From JABAAI01 sp965261955 (GTDB lineage: Bacteria; Spirochaetota; Leptospiria; Leptospirales; Leptonemataceae): DNA of 64,000 nucleotides. Made by a program: the position numbers and the translations under genes. Of this stretch, positions 52,194 to 61,116 are shown piece after piece (within the stretch, counting starts at the first letter, position 1; the number at the start of each line of letters is the position of its first letter). The stretch spans positions 1,054,001-1,118,000 of the forward strand of contig CBDHEM010000069.1 in the NCBI GenBank assembly GCA_965261955.1, in the 5' to 3' direction. The notes under the pieces were generated by a model. It made no database searches and was not told the DNA's origin. It saw nothing but the letters and a program-made list of their open reading frames with translations.

Positions 52194-54518
52194 TTATCTT
52201 AAATGGTTTCTACAATAATTTTCATCTAAGTATGTTAAAGCAAAAATAGCTTCACAGACTTTATTAGGAGGTCTCATTTGGCAACAGGCATGAGGATAGT
52301 GAGGGTCTTGATCGTAATATTCATAACGCTTAAAAAATCCCCAATTGGCCGATACTTGAGGATATTCACTCCTTTTTGCAGGTTCATTAATCTCTTTAAA
52401 AGAGAGTACAGGGTAATCTAAAGTATTGATCATATTTGAATTACCAAAACGGCGAAAGTCTTCTTCAAAACTCTTTAGTCTGAGTTGAGATACCCATTGG
52501 GCTAGTTGATCATTAGCAGTTATTTCCTGCCTAACAAGTTTTTCTCCGCATACGGCATAATAATACGCCCATGTTTGAAAGTAATAATGACACTCAGGAA
52601 AGACGCTATTTAGTGTGTTTATATATGTAAGTACTTCGTTAACACCATAACCTCTGTACCAAGGTATCCACCCTACGTATACTCCTCCGGAGCTAAGCTT
52701 TTGCTTTGCAATCTCAAAAAACTCTTTTGTATAGAGTTTGTTAGCTGAATAATAATTCGGTTGTGTAATTGTATTAATGATTGCATCATACTTTTTTTTA
52801 GTACGAATCATCTCAACAATACCATCTTGAATACGGATTTCTACGTTTTTTTTATCTAGTAAATCACTATTTTCTTTACGCAAAACATCGATGACAGTGA
52901 GCATTGCTGGATTTATTTCTACAGTTGTAACGTTTTTATAACGATTTGCTGCTTCCGATGAACTAGCACCATTTGCAAGCCCAATCATGAGTACATGGTC
53001 CTCATTTTTTGAATATAGAGATGAAAGAGCAGAAAAGGCCCTTGCTCTATTTATATTGTATGTTCGTATTTTCCAATGAGGGATATAGCCTAAATACATA
53101 ACACCTCGTAAACCGTCTTTCCAGTGGAGAACTACTGATAAATTACCCTTTTCTCTAATTTCTTGAACTCGCCCAAGATCATTCAGGATCGCTTCTCTCT
53201 CCTTTTTAGGAAATTTCATTGTATCGCTACCCAGTAAAGTCAGTTTATGAGGGTACAACACAAATAGGATGATACATGCGATTATGCTAGCTACACCAAT
53301 AAATCCTTCTTTCTTCCACTCTATCAAATGCCTCTTGCTTAACATGAGAGTGGTAAATAATAAAAGAATAACAATTACAGATACAAGGCCTGTGAAATGT
53401 AATGCATCCTTTAAAAAAATAACTAGGGCCAAGGCTCCCAAGGCGTTACCCAAACTGACTATTGCTAAAATACGACCATAAAGAGATTTACCTGTCTTCC
53501 GAACAGCTAAAGGAACACTTGCTCCAAATAAAATAAATATAGGCAATCCAAACAGGACGATGAAACTGCTCTTGTAAAACGAAAATAAAGTGGCATTTTC
53601 TGTTGAATTGGCGGTGTAAGACCATGAATCGATTAAAAGCCCCGTAAATGAAAATAATAAAGGTAAAAAAATAGCCATGAGGCTGGTAAGAAGGTGTAGT
53701 GATTTAAACCAGCGTGAAATTATAGAACCGATTACGATACCTAAAAGTGCGCTGAATAACACAACTGTAAAGACCATGGGCGTAGGGCCAAATAGGCGCC
53801 AACAATACTCTAAATATGATAGTTGGTATATTGTACTGGCCATCCCAATTGTAAGTAGAGCAAGTATGAAAGGAAAGCTATCGAGGCGATCTTGCTTTGT
53901 TTGAAAGGTAGAGGGGGTAAAGCGTCGACACAAGGGCAAAAGGAGGGGGGCAATAAGTAGATTGATACAGGCAAAACCTATAATCGACGCAGAAATACCA
54001 TAAGATCGGATGAAAAAGAACTCAGCCAAAAGTACTATCAAAGCTGCCCCTACGTTGTATATAAAGTATACAATAGTAAAAGGCTTATCCACTTCATCTG
54101 TTGTTTTTTTATTTATTGCCCGCAACATAAAGGCAAAGGCAGGAACACTGACACCCGTCAGAAAAAAAGGGATAAACACTGCTAAACACACTAAAAATAT
54201 ACTAATGGTATTCGAATAAGCAAAGAAGTGGGTGGGAGATAGAGCAAAGTTAGTAAATATGTATACGGTGCCAAGAGAGTACAAGCCAAGTAAACCTTCA
54301 ATGGCCCAGAGATAGGGTACCAATATTCTAGCCAAAAAATAACCCACAGCCAAGCTCAAAAAGGTGGACATCAAAATGGCAGCGATAATGAAATATACAT
54401 CTCCAAAGTATACGGATAAGACACGTGTATATAATACTTCATAGGACAGTCCTGCCGCTCCCGAAAAAAAAGCCAAGATTAGAAGAAAAGAATGCTCTCT
54501 ACGTGATTTTTTATTCAT
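52194..54518 (-). CDS. Membrane/spermidine-synthase-like fusion protein (paralogue 2)
   Basis: 774 residues, same architecture as the protein at 47026-49374. Membrane segments begin at FLLILAFFSGAAGLSYEVLY and continue for about 400 residues. The Rossmann domain shows HVLMIGLANGASSSEAANR, NVTTVEINPAMLTVI, VEIRIQDGIVEMIRT, INTITQPNYYSANKLYTKEF and LSSGGVYVGWIPWY. The 'GxGxG' glycines are changed to GLANGAS, and the aminopropyltransferase Asp is missing, so SAM-type cofactor use is uncertain. The C-terminal end has a CCQMRPPNKVCEA Cys pair; paralogue 1 ends with a similar CCNKSTPICE. The shared ending points to disulphides or metal binding. Function unknown. Confidence 0.75.
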   Translation of the reverse strand: MNKKSRREHSFLLILAFFSGAAGLSYEVLYTRVLSVYFGDVYFIIAAILMSTFLSLAVGYFLARILVPYLWAIEGLLGLYSLGTVYIFTNFALSPTHFFAYSNTISIFLVCLAVFIPFFLTGVSVPAFAFMLRAINKKTTDEVDKPFTIVYFIYNVGAALIVLLAEFFFIRSYGISASIIGFACINLLIAPLLLPLCRRFTPSTFQTKQDRLDSFPFILALLTIGMASTIYQLSYLEYCWRLFGPTPMVFTVVLFSALLGIVIGSIISRWFKSLHLLTSLMAIFLPLLFSFTGLLIDSWSYTANSTENATLFSFYKSSFIVLFGLPIFILFGASVPLAVRKTGKSLYGRILAIVSLGNALGALALVIFLKDALHFTGLVSVIVILLLFTTLMLSKRHLIEWKKEGFIGVASIIACIILFVLYPHKLTLLGSDTMKFPKKEREAILNDLGRVQEIREKGNLSVVLHWKDGLRGVMYLGYIPHWKIRTYNINRARAFSALSSLYSKNEDHVLMIGLANGASSSEAANRYKNVTTVEINPAMLTVIDVLRKENSDLLDKKNVEIRIQDGIVEMIRTKKKYDAIINTITQPNYYSANKLYTKEFFEIAKQKLSSGGVYVGWIPWYRGYGVNEVLTYINTLNSVFPECHYYFQTWAYYYAVCGEKLVRQEITANDQLAQWVSQLRLKSFEEDFRRFGNSNMINTLDYPVLSFKEINEPAKRSEYPQVSANWGFFKRYEYYDQDPHYPHACCQMRPPNKVCEAIFALTYLDENYCRNHLR

Positions 54519-54534
54519 GTTCGTCTTTTCAAAT

Positions 54535-54585
54535 GGGACTGTTATAAAAAGTAAGAAAGTGCCTGTGCCTGAAACTATTTTATCT
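54535..54585 (+). repeat. Partial MITE-like repeat, copy J
   Basis: Begins GGGACTGTTATAAAAAGTA and continues AAGTGCCTGTGCCTGAAAC, similar to the left half of copies G and D; no right end follows. Confidence 0.5.
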
Positions 54586-54649
54586 TGCTTATCAAGAGCG
54601 ATATCTATGCTTTAACTAGTCTATATGGCAAAATAATTCTAAAAAAAAA

Positions 54650-55336
54650 TCACTCTATTAACTTATAATTACTTCGAGCTTCGTTCCCATGCATCGCATC
54701 GAAATGCCACCATTCAAATCCATCTACGATAAAGCCAGCGCCAACCATGGCATCTCTCAAAATAAAACGATTTGAAACCTGTTTGTCTGTAATTTTTCCT
54801 TTCTTTAGGAATTTTATTTCGTTTATAGGTTTAGAAAGGGGGGTAAAGGTATCGTATTCGCTAGCCATATCAAGCTTGTTTCCTGCTTTATCTAGTAAAG
54901 ACAAGTCAATAGCTAAACCAAAATTATGAATGGAAGCCATAACGGGACTAATAACGTACTCTTCTTGTTTGGTTCCTTTCACATGCTTCCATAAATCTTC
55001 TTGTATTCTTCTTGGTCGTAAGCAATCATAAATTATAAAACGAATACCGGGATGGCCTTCAGCTAGTAATCTCTCGGCCTTTCTTAGCTTTTTTTCTGCA
55101 AAACTATGAAGGTAGCAACGGTTAAAATTTTTATACACATTTTTTTTCATGAAATTATCTTCAGTTGCATATTTTAAATCTATTTTGATAGTATCTGTTT
55201 CTTGAATATGAATGTAGTGTTCACTTCCTTCAAGAAACGCCACTAAAGAAGATAGTGTTTCTTTTTGCTTTGGCTTACAAGCAAGTAAGATCAAGAATGA
55301 GATCCAGAAAAACAACTGAAGAGAAAATAACTTCAT
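54650..55336 (-). CDS. D-alanyl-D-alanine dipeptidase (VanX/DdpX-like), predicted lipoprotein
   Basis: 228 residues; M15D-type zinc dipeptidase. The signal FFWISFLILLAC gives a lipobox Cys, so it is lipid-anchored, unlike cytoplasmic VanX of resistance operons. Family motifs in order: IDLKYATEDNFMKKNVY, IYDCLRPRRIQEDLW, the metal site SIHNFGLAIDLSL (SxHxxGxAxD) and the catalytic/metal FEWWHFDAM (ExxWH). All zinc ligands are present. An envelope form more likely recycles peptidoglycan D-Ala-D-Ala than confers glycopeptide resistance. It stands alone, with no vanA/vanH neighbours. Confidence 0.9.
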   Translation of the reverse strand: MKLFSLQLFFWISFLILLACKPKQKETLSSLVAFLEGSEHYIHIQETDTIKIDLKYATEDNFMKKNVYKNFNRCYLHSFAEKKLRKAERLLAEGHPGIRFIIYDCLRPRRIQEDLWKHVKGTKQEEYVISPVMASIHNFGLAIDLSLLDKAGNKLDMASEYDTFTPLSKPINEIKFLKKGKITDKQVSNRFILRDAMVGAGFIVDGFEWWHFDAMHGNEARSNYKLIE

Positions 55337-55715
55337 TTTTACGCCCTCCTTTGGCTTAACTCCAATGATACCTTGAAAAAAAGAAAGAGTCCATTACCGT
55401 TTTGAGTATCTTTTTTTTGTCAATCGATAATAAATTAAGCCTCATACAACATCCTCAAATCAAACTGATTTATAATCTTTTGAAAAATGAAAACAATATC
55501 CCTTGGGAATTGTAGTCTTCTTTTATTCGCTTCATGTGAAGACATACATATAGGCGTGGACTAGGATAAAACCGGAGTTTTAATTTTTCGACATTTTCTT
55601 GCGTATACTGTATTCCTGTATAGCCCTCTAAAGAAAGAATAATTTTGATAAAAAATACTATGCAGCAGGTTCACATAATTGTAGATTGGAGTCGTCAGCG
55701 TGGGTGAAGGCGTAT
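55337..55715. other. Intergenic interval
   Basis: About 380 bases. A 25-codon frame at 55487-55564 resembles a lipoprotein signal (CSLLLFASCEDIH) and could be the start of a lost lipoprotein gene; nothing else is seen. Confidence 0.4.
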
Positions 55716-56093
55716 ATGGAAAAACGAACAATTCTTTTAGGTGTACTTTTAATATTTACTGGTTTAGCTTTTTTCTTTTGGACTGGTTTTGAAAAAAAGA
55801 CAGCGTTAATCCCTTTGCCTTTTGGTCTATTGTTCCTTTTATTTGGTTATTTAGCTTTTTCTGAAAGCAAACGTAAAGCAGTTATGCATTTTGCATCCCT
55901 TTTGGGTCTTTTGGGAGCGCTTCCCCTCTTTATGGGATTACCTAAAGTGATTGCTTTATTACAAGGTGAAGCAGTGAAAAGACCCCTGGCCGCTGTAGAA
56001 ATGTCAATTATGGGATTACTTTGTACTGTTTATTTTTTATCCTGTGTGAAATATTTCGTTGATCGGCAAAAAGAAAAAAAAACGAACCAGTAG
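55716..56093 (+). CDS. Small four-helix membrane protein, unknown function
   Basis: 125 residues from the ATG at 55716 (MEKRTILLGVLLIF). Four hydrophobic segments: residues 5-22 (LLGVLLIFTGLAFFFW), 29-45 (LIPLPFGLLFLLFGYLAF), 53-75 (HFASLLGLLGALPLFMGL) and 91-113. The loop SESKRKAVMHFASLLG is shared by a widely distributed family of short uncharacterised membrane proteins. No function is known to me. A hairpin followed by Ts lies about 45 bases downstream. Confidence 0.65.
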   Translation: MEKRTILLGVLLIFTGLAFFFWTGFEKKTALIPLPFGLLFLLFGYLAFSESKRKAVMHFASLLGLLGALPLFMGLPKVIALLQGEAVKRPLAAVEMSIMGLLCTVYFLSCVKYFVDRQKEKKTNQ

Positions 56094-56138
56094 TTTCTCT
56101 TTTCTTTTGAATACATCCAAAAAAATCAAGAGTGAATG

Positions 56139-56168
56139 GACACTCCTGTCAAACTGAAGTGTCTTTTT
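56139..56168 (+). terminator. Possible Rho-independent terminator
   Basis: GACACT and AGTGTC enclose a 13-base loop and are followed by TTTTT. The stem is short, so this is tentative. Confidence 0.35.
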
Positions 56169-56220
56169 CTACTCACCTAGTAAGCCAAAGCCTACGGCCA
56201 CACCCCTTTTTTCTGAGAAT

Positions 56221-57024
56221 ATGCAAGCACCCTTTCTTTGTAAAACAGACCCGATTGTTTTGGGTAAATTCCCTTTTTATAGAGTTCATGTAGAAAGTGA
56301 AACTGGTAAAAATGGGGTTACTTTGCTTTATAAAAAGAAGTTCTGTAACCCTAAACTAGGGACGCCCCCCTACTTGTCGGAAAAGTTATGTTGTACTGAT
56401 AAGAAAAAAGTTTTAGGTTAGGCTTTATTAAATGATTAGGAGATTATAATAGAGTTGTTGTAAGAGTCTAATTTTAGTGTGATTTGTAATAATCGGAGTT
56501 TTCAGATTAAATAGGCTGGAATAAGCCCTCTTTTTTATGTTGGAAGCTGAATATATGAAAATGTCTAAATCGTAAAAAACGTTTGGAAAACATCAGAAGA
56601 GAAAATCGTGTTCCTTTCCTTTGAGGGCTGAGGGCTGGTGGATGACAATCGATAGAGATCTCGCTTGTGGCTCTTGCATAAATATTCATTTTGATTATTT
56701 TATATTACGATAATAAACCCAAAGATTTCTCGTCGTTTAGGTTGTTATTTGGGTTAAAAGGCCTGCTTCTTGTTCATATGAGATGAGTTTTTTGAGATTT
56801 TGTCCTAGACTATAAAATTTAGTTTTACTTTGCATATTACTTTATCCAGCTCTCCTTTATGTTGATCATTTGTAAAAAATAATACTCAAGTGTGTTACCT
56901 TTTTATATGGGTTTTATAAAACTTTGGTTTGCACCCAGTTTTGGGGCTATTTTTCTATTTGGCCGATTATTCATGAAAACAGACTAGCTTGACAAATGGA
57001 AGAGTTTATGGGTGCGTATGTGCC
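56221..57024. other. Gene-free interval with a decayed repeat
   Basis: About 800 bases. 56369-56450 is homologous to 60901-60981. The 66-codon open stretch at 56221-56421 covers part of that repeat and has no recognisable family. The remainder holds only the region upstream of def. Confidence 0.5.
56369..56450 (+). repeat. Diverged dispersed repeat, copy 1
   Basis: CCTACTTGTCGGAAAAGTTA and, after a gap, AGTTTTAGGTTAGGC, AGGAGATTATAAT. About three quarters of the positions match 60901-60981. Likely debris of a mobile element that flanks the def-to-inositol block on both sides. Confidence 0.6.
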
Positions 57025-57585
57025 ATGGCTGTACGCAAAATATTAAAAATAGGCGATCCTCTTTTACGGAAAAAATCAAAACCCATTCCAGAGCAAGAGA
57101 TACGTTCTAAAGAAATTAAGAAATTGATTCGCGATATGTTTGAGACAATGGAGGAGGCAGATGGTTTGGGTTTGGCAGCACCACAGGTTGGCATATTAAA
57201 ACAGATTGTTGTGGTTAGTTTTTCACGAAATGATCGATATCCTGAGTTAAAAAATCCTGAGTTGGAAAAAGGTATGAGCCGACAGGTGCTGATTAACCCG
57301 CAAGTAGAGCCTATTGATCCCCAGAAAGGGGGTGTGATTGGTTTTTGGGAAGGTTGCCTATCTGTTCCGGGAATGCGAGGTTATGTAGAGCGTCCGGCAA
57401 AGATCAAATTGAGTTGGTATGATCAAGAAGGAATTCTTTCTGAAAAAACAATTGAAGGGACAGATGCCGTTATTTATCAACATGAATGTGACCATTTAGA
57501 AGGGAAACTTTATGTGGATCGTTTAAAAGACACCCGTCTTTTTGGTTTTTCTGAAGAATTGGATCAACGTGAAGACACCGGTTAG
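57025..57585 (+). CDS. def: Peptide deformylase
   Basis: Removes the N-formyl group from new proteins. From the ATG at 57025 (MAVRKILKIGDPLLRKKS) it has 186 residues. The three family motifs are intact: GLGLAAPQVGI (motif I), EGCLSVPG (motif II, with the metal Cys) and QHECDHLEGKLY (motif III, HExxH). Type I/II assignment is not attempted; the insertion between motifs I and II (NDRYPELKNPELEKGMSRQ) is longer than in E. coli. An ATG at 56989 would add 12 residues without conservation. Not next to fmt in this genome. Confidence 0.95.
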   Translation: MAVRKILKIGDPLLRKKSKPIPEQEIRSKEIKKLIRDMFETMEEADGLGLAAPQVGILKQIVVVSFSRNDRYPELKNPELEKGMSRQVLINPQVEPIDPQKGGVIGFWEGCLSVPGMRGYVERPAKIKLSWYDQEGILSEKTIEGTDAVIYQHECDHLEGKLYVDRLKDTRLFGFSEELDQREDTG

Positions 57586-57656
57586 TGCGAGACACATCTT
57601 TCACTATATGTTTTTTTATTCATTTTTTAAATTCTCAGAAAGTGTAGGTGGCAAAT

Positions 57657-58223
57657 TCAACTATCAAATTCCGTAATCGCTTCTTTTAAAATCATATCCA
57701 GTAAATCATGCGAATAAGATATATTTTTACAAACTTCTTTCATTTTTGGAGAGAGACGCTGATAGCCCCAAATACAACGCTTTAAGGTTTCTTCGTACCC
57801 TTCTCTTTGAAAATATAATGGCATATTCACTTCAAAGTAAGAAATGCTGTCTGCATCTTTCAACAAATCTGAATGAGGATCACCACCCACTTCGTGTTGT
57901 TCTACTAATTGACAGGCGTTATCTATAATGGATGGTTCTATCTGATATTTATGTAAAATTTGCTTCAGAATCGTTGCACTATGATAAGCATGGGCAGCTT
58001 TAAATTGATCGTAATCATTAAAATCGGCTCGTTTTATTTTTGTCTGATCATCAGCTCGATCAATATCATGTGCAAGGGCTGCAATCTGCAATGCTTCATC
58101 AGCATCAGGTTTTAATTTTAACAACCATTCAAGCACATTATCCGCATGCTTAGGATCTTCTGGTACACTGGATTTTGAAATAATGGCACGTATTCGCTGT
58201 TTTACACAAAAAATACTATCCAT
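57657..58223 (-). CDS. HD-domain protein linked to the inositol cassette
   Basis: 188 residues from the ATG at 58223, inside the last codons of the upstream gene (8-base overlap), so translation is coupled. HADNVLEWLLKLKPDADEAL, then IAALAHDIDRAD (the HD pair) and VEQHEVGGDPHSDLLKDADS supply metal-binding His and Asp of an HD phosphohydrolase-type fold; it resembles DUF4202-like proteins. The likely role is hydrolysis of a phosphate ester. As it is last in the operon with inositol-phosphate enzymes, a dephosphorylation step in that pathway is a reasonable but unproven guess. Confidence 0.72.
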   Translation of the reverse strand: MDSIFCVKQRIRAIISKSSVPEDPKHADNVLEWLLKLKPDADEALQIAALAHDIDRADDQTKIKRADFNDYDQFKAAHAYHSATILKQILHKYQIEPSIIDNACQLVEQHEVGGDPHSDLLKDADSISYFEVNMPLYFQREGYEETLKRCIWGYQRLSPKMKEVCKNISYSHDLLDMILKEAITEFDS

Positions 58224-59538
58224 CGTTTCGGCAAACAACAATCCTACGTACGGTTTCGTAGTTCATCAAAACTGCAATTACAATTAAAACCAAGTAGGCT
58301 TGATTAAATATTGCTCCTAAAAATATCACAAAAACTCTAACATCACGCCCCATTCTGATGCCTTTTTTAATATGACTTTTCATCATATTATCATATTTGT
58401 CTGCCGTATAGCTCAACATAAAGGAACCAATGATAGCGATAAACCCTATGACCAGAACCCACTGTGACAAATATTGGTTATAAACATGCCAAGTCAGTCC
58501 AAACAGTAAAGAGGCATCTGCATACCGATCCAATACTGCATCAAACCAGCCACCATAATCGGAAGATAAATATTTTAGACGGGCTACTTCACCATCAGAA
58601 CCGTCAATAATCGAGGCAAATTGCGCAATGATGCCCCCTAAAGCTAGCAGCCAATAGTTACCCAACGCAAAAAATCCCGTTGCCAATATGGAAAGCAGAA
58701 AAGAGACAAAAGAAATTTGATTGGGAGTAATATTAAAATCAACCAGATATTTAGAAATTTGAATAGAGATTGGGCGATTTAACCAATGTGAAACGGGGCC
58801 GTCATTGTATTTTCCTCGCATCCCATCCAACATGTTTTTTTCTGCTTTTCTATATGCTATTTCATCATCAACATCAATCCAGAAACCCTGTGTTTTCACT
58901 GCTTTTGCTTTATTTTTTTCTGCTAAAACTCGTATGCCAGTCGATAGAGTAGTGTCATTATGAATTTCATAAGCATGTTCCAAAGCATCAAATATTACAG
59001 GTGTACAAAGAAAAATACCCGTATCAAAGGCATTAAAATCACTAATAGTTTTACCAATATTGATAATATTCCCATCTTTAATATAAATCTTGGTCACATC
59101 ATCTATGTCTATCAGTGGATTATTTTTATTAGTATCGACTGCTAATAAAACTTCGCCATCACTCAATGTTTGCTCTTGTAATAACCGAATAATAGTGTGA
59201 TCAAAAAGATGATCTGACATCAATAACAGAAAAGGTTCTTTTAAAATATCTCGTGCTTTTAAGACTGAAAAACCGTTTTCTTTTTTCCAGTCATCATTTT
59301 GAATTAGTGTTATCTTAACACTAAGATGTTTAGCTAAAGGCTGTAAAAAATTGCTAACCTGATCGCCTTTATAGCCTGTGATGACAACAAATTCATCCGC
59401 GTCTCCTTTCATACCTTTCATAGCAGAGCGGATAACACGCTCAATCAACGGAACCCCTAGTAAAGTAACAAGGGGTTTGATTTCACCTTTCGATTTAAGC
59501 CTAGTCCCTTGTCCAGCAGCGAGGATTAAGCATTTCAC
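58216..59538 (-). CDS. Fused sugar/inositol-phosphate cytidylyltransferase and CDP-alcohol phosphotransferase
   Basis: 440 residues. The N-terminal half is a nucleotidyltransferase: LILAAGQGTRLKSKGEIKPL, LMSDHLFDHT (metal Asp) and GFWIDVDDEIAYRKAE. The C-terminal half is a CDP-alcohol phosphatidyltransferase with membrane segments and the full motif DGSDGEVAR...GGWFDAVLDRYAD (D-G-x2-A-R-x8-G-x3-D-x3-D). This fusion is the architecture of IPCT/DIPPS, which makes CDP-inositol from inositol-1-phosphate and CTP and joins it to a second inositol-1-phosphate, giving di-myo-inositol phosphate precursor; related fusions may make inositol lipids. The neighbouring inositol-3-phosphate synthase supports an inositol substrate. 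The stop overlaps the HD gene; the start is three bases from the ino1 stop. Confidence 0.85.
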   Translation of the reverse strand: MKCLILAAGQGTRLKSKGEIKPLVTLLGVPLIERVIRSAMKGMKGDADEFVVITGYKGDQVSNFLQPLAKHLSVKITLIQNDDWKKENGFSVLKARDILKEPFLLLMSDHLFDHTIIRLLQEQTLSDGEVLLAVDTNKNNPLIDIDDVTKIYIKDGNIINIGKTISDFNAFDTGIFLCTPVIFDALEHAYEIHNDTTLSTGIRVLAEKNKAKAVKTQGFWIDVDDEIAYRKAEKNMLDGMRGKYNDGPVSHWLNRPISIQISKYLVDFNITPNQISFVSFLLSILATGFFALGNYWLLALGGIIAQFASIIDGSDGEVARLKYLSSDYGGWFDAVLDRYADASLLFGLTWHVYNQYLSQWVLVIGFIAIIGSFMLSYTADKYDNMMKSHIKKGIRMGRDVRVFVIFLGAIFNQAYLVLIVIAVLMNYETVRRIVVCRNDG

Positions 59539-59541
59539 TAA

Positions 59542-60636
59542 TTATTTTCTCTGAATAAAGGCATTAGTCATAGTATACGCCTCATTATCGGTAAATTGTT
59601 CCGGCGGATGTTTGCATAAGTACGCAGCAGGTGCCACCAAAACACCACCTTGTTTACGATCTAAGGCTAATTTTGCACAACGGATAGAGTCAATCGCCAC
59701 ACCACCTGAATTAGGTGAATCTTCCACAGAAAGGCGCATTTCGATACTCATCGGTACGTCGCCAAACATTCTGCCTTCCATACGAATAAAACACACTTTA
59801 TTGTCTTTTTGCCAAGCGATATAATCACTAGGTCCAACATGAATGTTCTCATCAGAGAGTCGCTCTGCTACAACTGACTGTACTGCCTCAGTTTTTGATT
59901 CTTTTTTTGAAGCCAATCTGTCACTATTTTTCATGTTTAAAAAATCAGTATTGCCTCCTGTATTCAACTGATAAGTTCGATCCAGTGAGACTCCTCGTTT
60001 TTTAAATAAGTCTACCAATGTACGGTGGGTAATCGTTGCCCCCAATTGCGCTTTAATATCATCACCAATAATGGGAAGATTTTTATCTTCAAAACGCTTC
60101 GCCCATACAGAATCACTGGCGATAAATACAGGAATATTATTAACAAAAGCAACTCCAGATTCCAGCGCACATTCAGCATAGAATCGAGTTGCATCTTCCG
60201 AACCCACGGGAAGATAATTCATTAGTACATCCGTCCCTGAATCCTTTAATATTTTAACAATTTCTTCGGCTGTAGGTTCTTTTTCATCGGCAAGTAGAAA
60301 GGTGTTATCCTCAGGGTAGTTTTTCATATGATCCGAAAAACCATCCAGAATTTTACCCATCTGTACTCTTACATCAGAGGATGGAATTTCTGCACAGAAC
60401 ACAGTGGTACAATTAGGTTTGGAAAAAATGGCTTTATTAACATCCAGCCCAATTTTACGCTTGTCTACATCAAATGCAGCCACCACTTCAATATCGAATG
60501 GCTTATAACCACCAATATCCCAATGCATAATGCCTATAGCTTCATCAGATGTCTTACTACGATAGTAATGAACCCCTTGAATTAGGGAGCTTGCGCAATT
60601 TCCGATACCAATGATTGCTACTTTAATTTTACTCAT
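59542..60636 (-). CDS. ino1: Inositol-3-phosphate synthase, prokaryotic type
   Basis: Converts glucose-6-phosphate to 1L-myo-inositol-1(3)-phosphate with bound NAD. 364 residues, the short prokaryotic form also seen in Thermotoga, archaea and actinobacteria. AIIGIGNCASSLIQGVHYY is the NAD loop; VLMNYLPVGSEDATRFYAE, FVNNIPVFIASD, GDDIKAQLGATITHRTL (active-site Lys region) and LNTGGNTDFLNM with the SPNSGGVAIDSIRCAKLA segment are family-typical. It is the first gene of the three-gene cassette, making the common substrate. Upstream DNA (60637-61508) is mobile-element debris. Confidence 0.93.
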   Translation of the reverse strand: MSKIKVAIIGIGNCASSLIQGVHYYRSKTSDEAIGIMHWDIGGYKPFDIEVVAAFDVDKRKIGLDVNKAIFSKPNCTTVFCAEIPSSDVRVQMGKILDGFSDHMKNYPEDNTFLLADEKEPTAEEIVKILKDSGTDVLMNYLPVGSEDATRFYAECALESGVAFVNNIPVFIASDSVWAKRFEDKNLPIIGDDIKAQLGATITHRTLVDLFKKRGVSLDRTYQLNTGGNTDFLNMKNSDRLASKKESKTEAVQSVVAERLSDENIHVGPSDYIAWQKDNKVCFIRMEGRMFGDVPMSIEMRLSVEDSPNSGGVAIDSIRCAKLALDRKQGGVLVAPAAYLCKHPPEQFTDNEAYTMTNAFIQRK

Positions 60637-60900
60637 TATGTTATTTTTGTCTCCATAGTCACAATTGTCACAACTTGATCCGATAAAACACGAGTTATTT
60701 GATAGCCTCCCTCACCGGGCGTATACTAGACAACCTAATGATTTTTCACGCGACAAGACCCTCGCAGTTTCGCAAGTCCTCATGGGCGTTTTGGCAAAGA
60801 AATGCTTACCCGTGCGCACCTCGGACACGTTGTATCCCTCGAGCTATGCGTCAATATCTTCTTAGAAGTCTTCTATGCTACCGGGCTACCGGGCGTGCAT

Positions 60901-60981
60901 CCTACTTGTAGGAAAAATTATGTTGTATTGTGCGTAAGAAGTTTTAGGTGAAGCTCCATTAAATTATTGGGGGATTATAAT
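60901..60981 (+). repeat. Diverged dispersed repeat, copy 2
   Basis: CCTACTTGTAGGAAAAATTA, then AGTTTTAGGTGAAGC and GGGGGATTATAAT, matching 56369-56450 at about three of four positions, same orientation. Confidence 0.6.
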
Positions 60982-61078
60982 ATGTGTTTTATTGCACAAG
61001 AAATTAGTTGTATAGGCAAAGCATTTGAGGTTAGGCTCCGCTAGGTTTCTCAAAAGAAGGAAGTGAGAGTTTGGGCAA

Positions 61079-61116
61079 TTTAGTCCTCATCTATCCAGAG
61101 ACAGATGAGGACTAAA
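61079..61116. repeat. Perfect 14-bp stem palindrome
   Basis: TTTAGTCCTCATCT and AGATGAGGACTAAA around a 10-base loop, right before the transposase-like remnant. No T-run follows on either strand, so a terminator is less likely than an element end or a regulatory RNA structure. Confidence 0.7.

Noticed and set aside
54650..55336. Vancomycin-resistance locus
   Set aside because: The VanX-like protein is a lone lipoprotein without vanH, vanA or regulators, so resistance is not supported.
56507..56689. Minus-strand 60-codon open frame upstream of def
   Set aside because: Low-complexity composition and no homology that I recognise; treated as non-coding.
60665..60911. Two overlapping small open frames before the zinc-ribbon remnant
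   Set aside because: No recognisable motif, no good ribosome site, and they sit in repeat debris.
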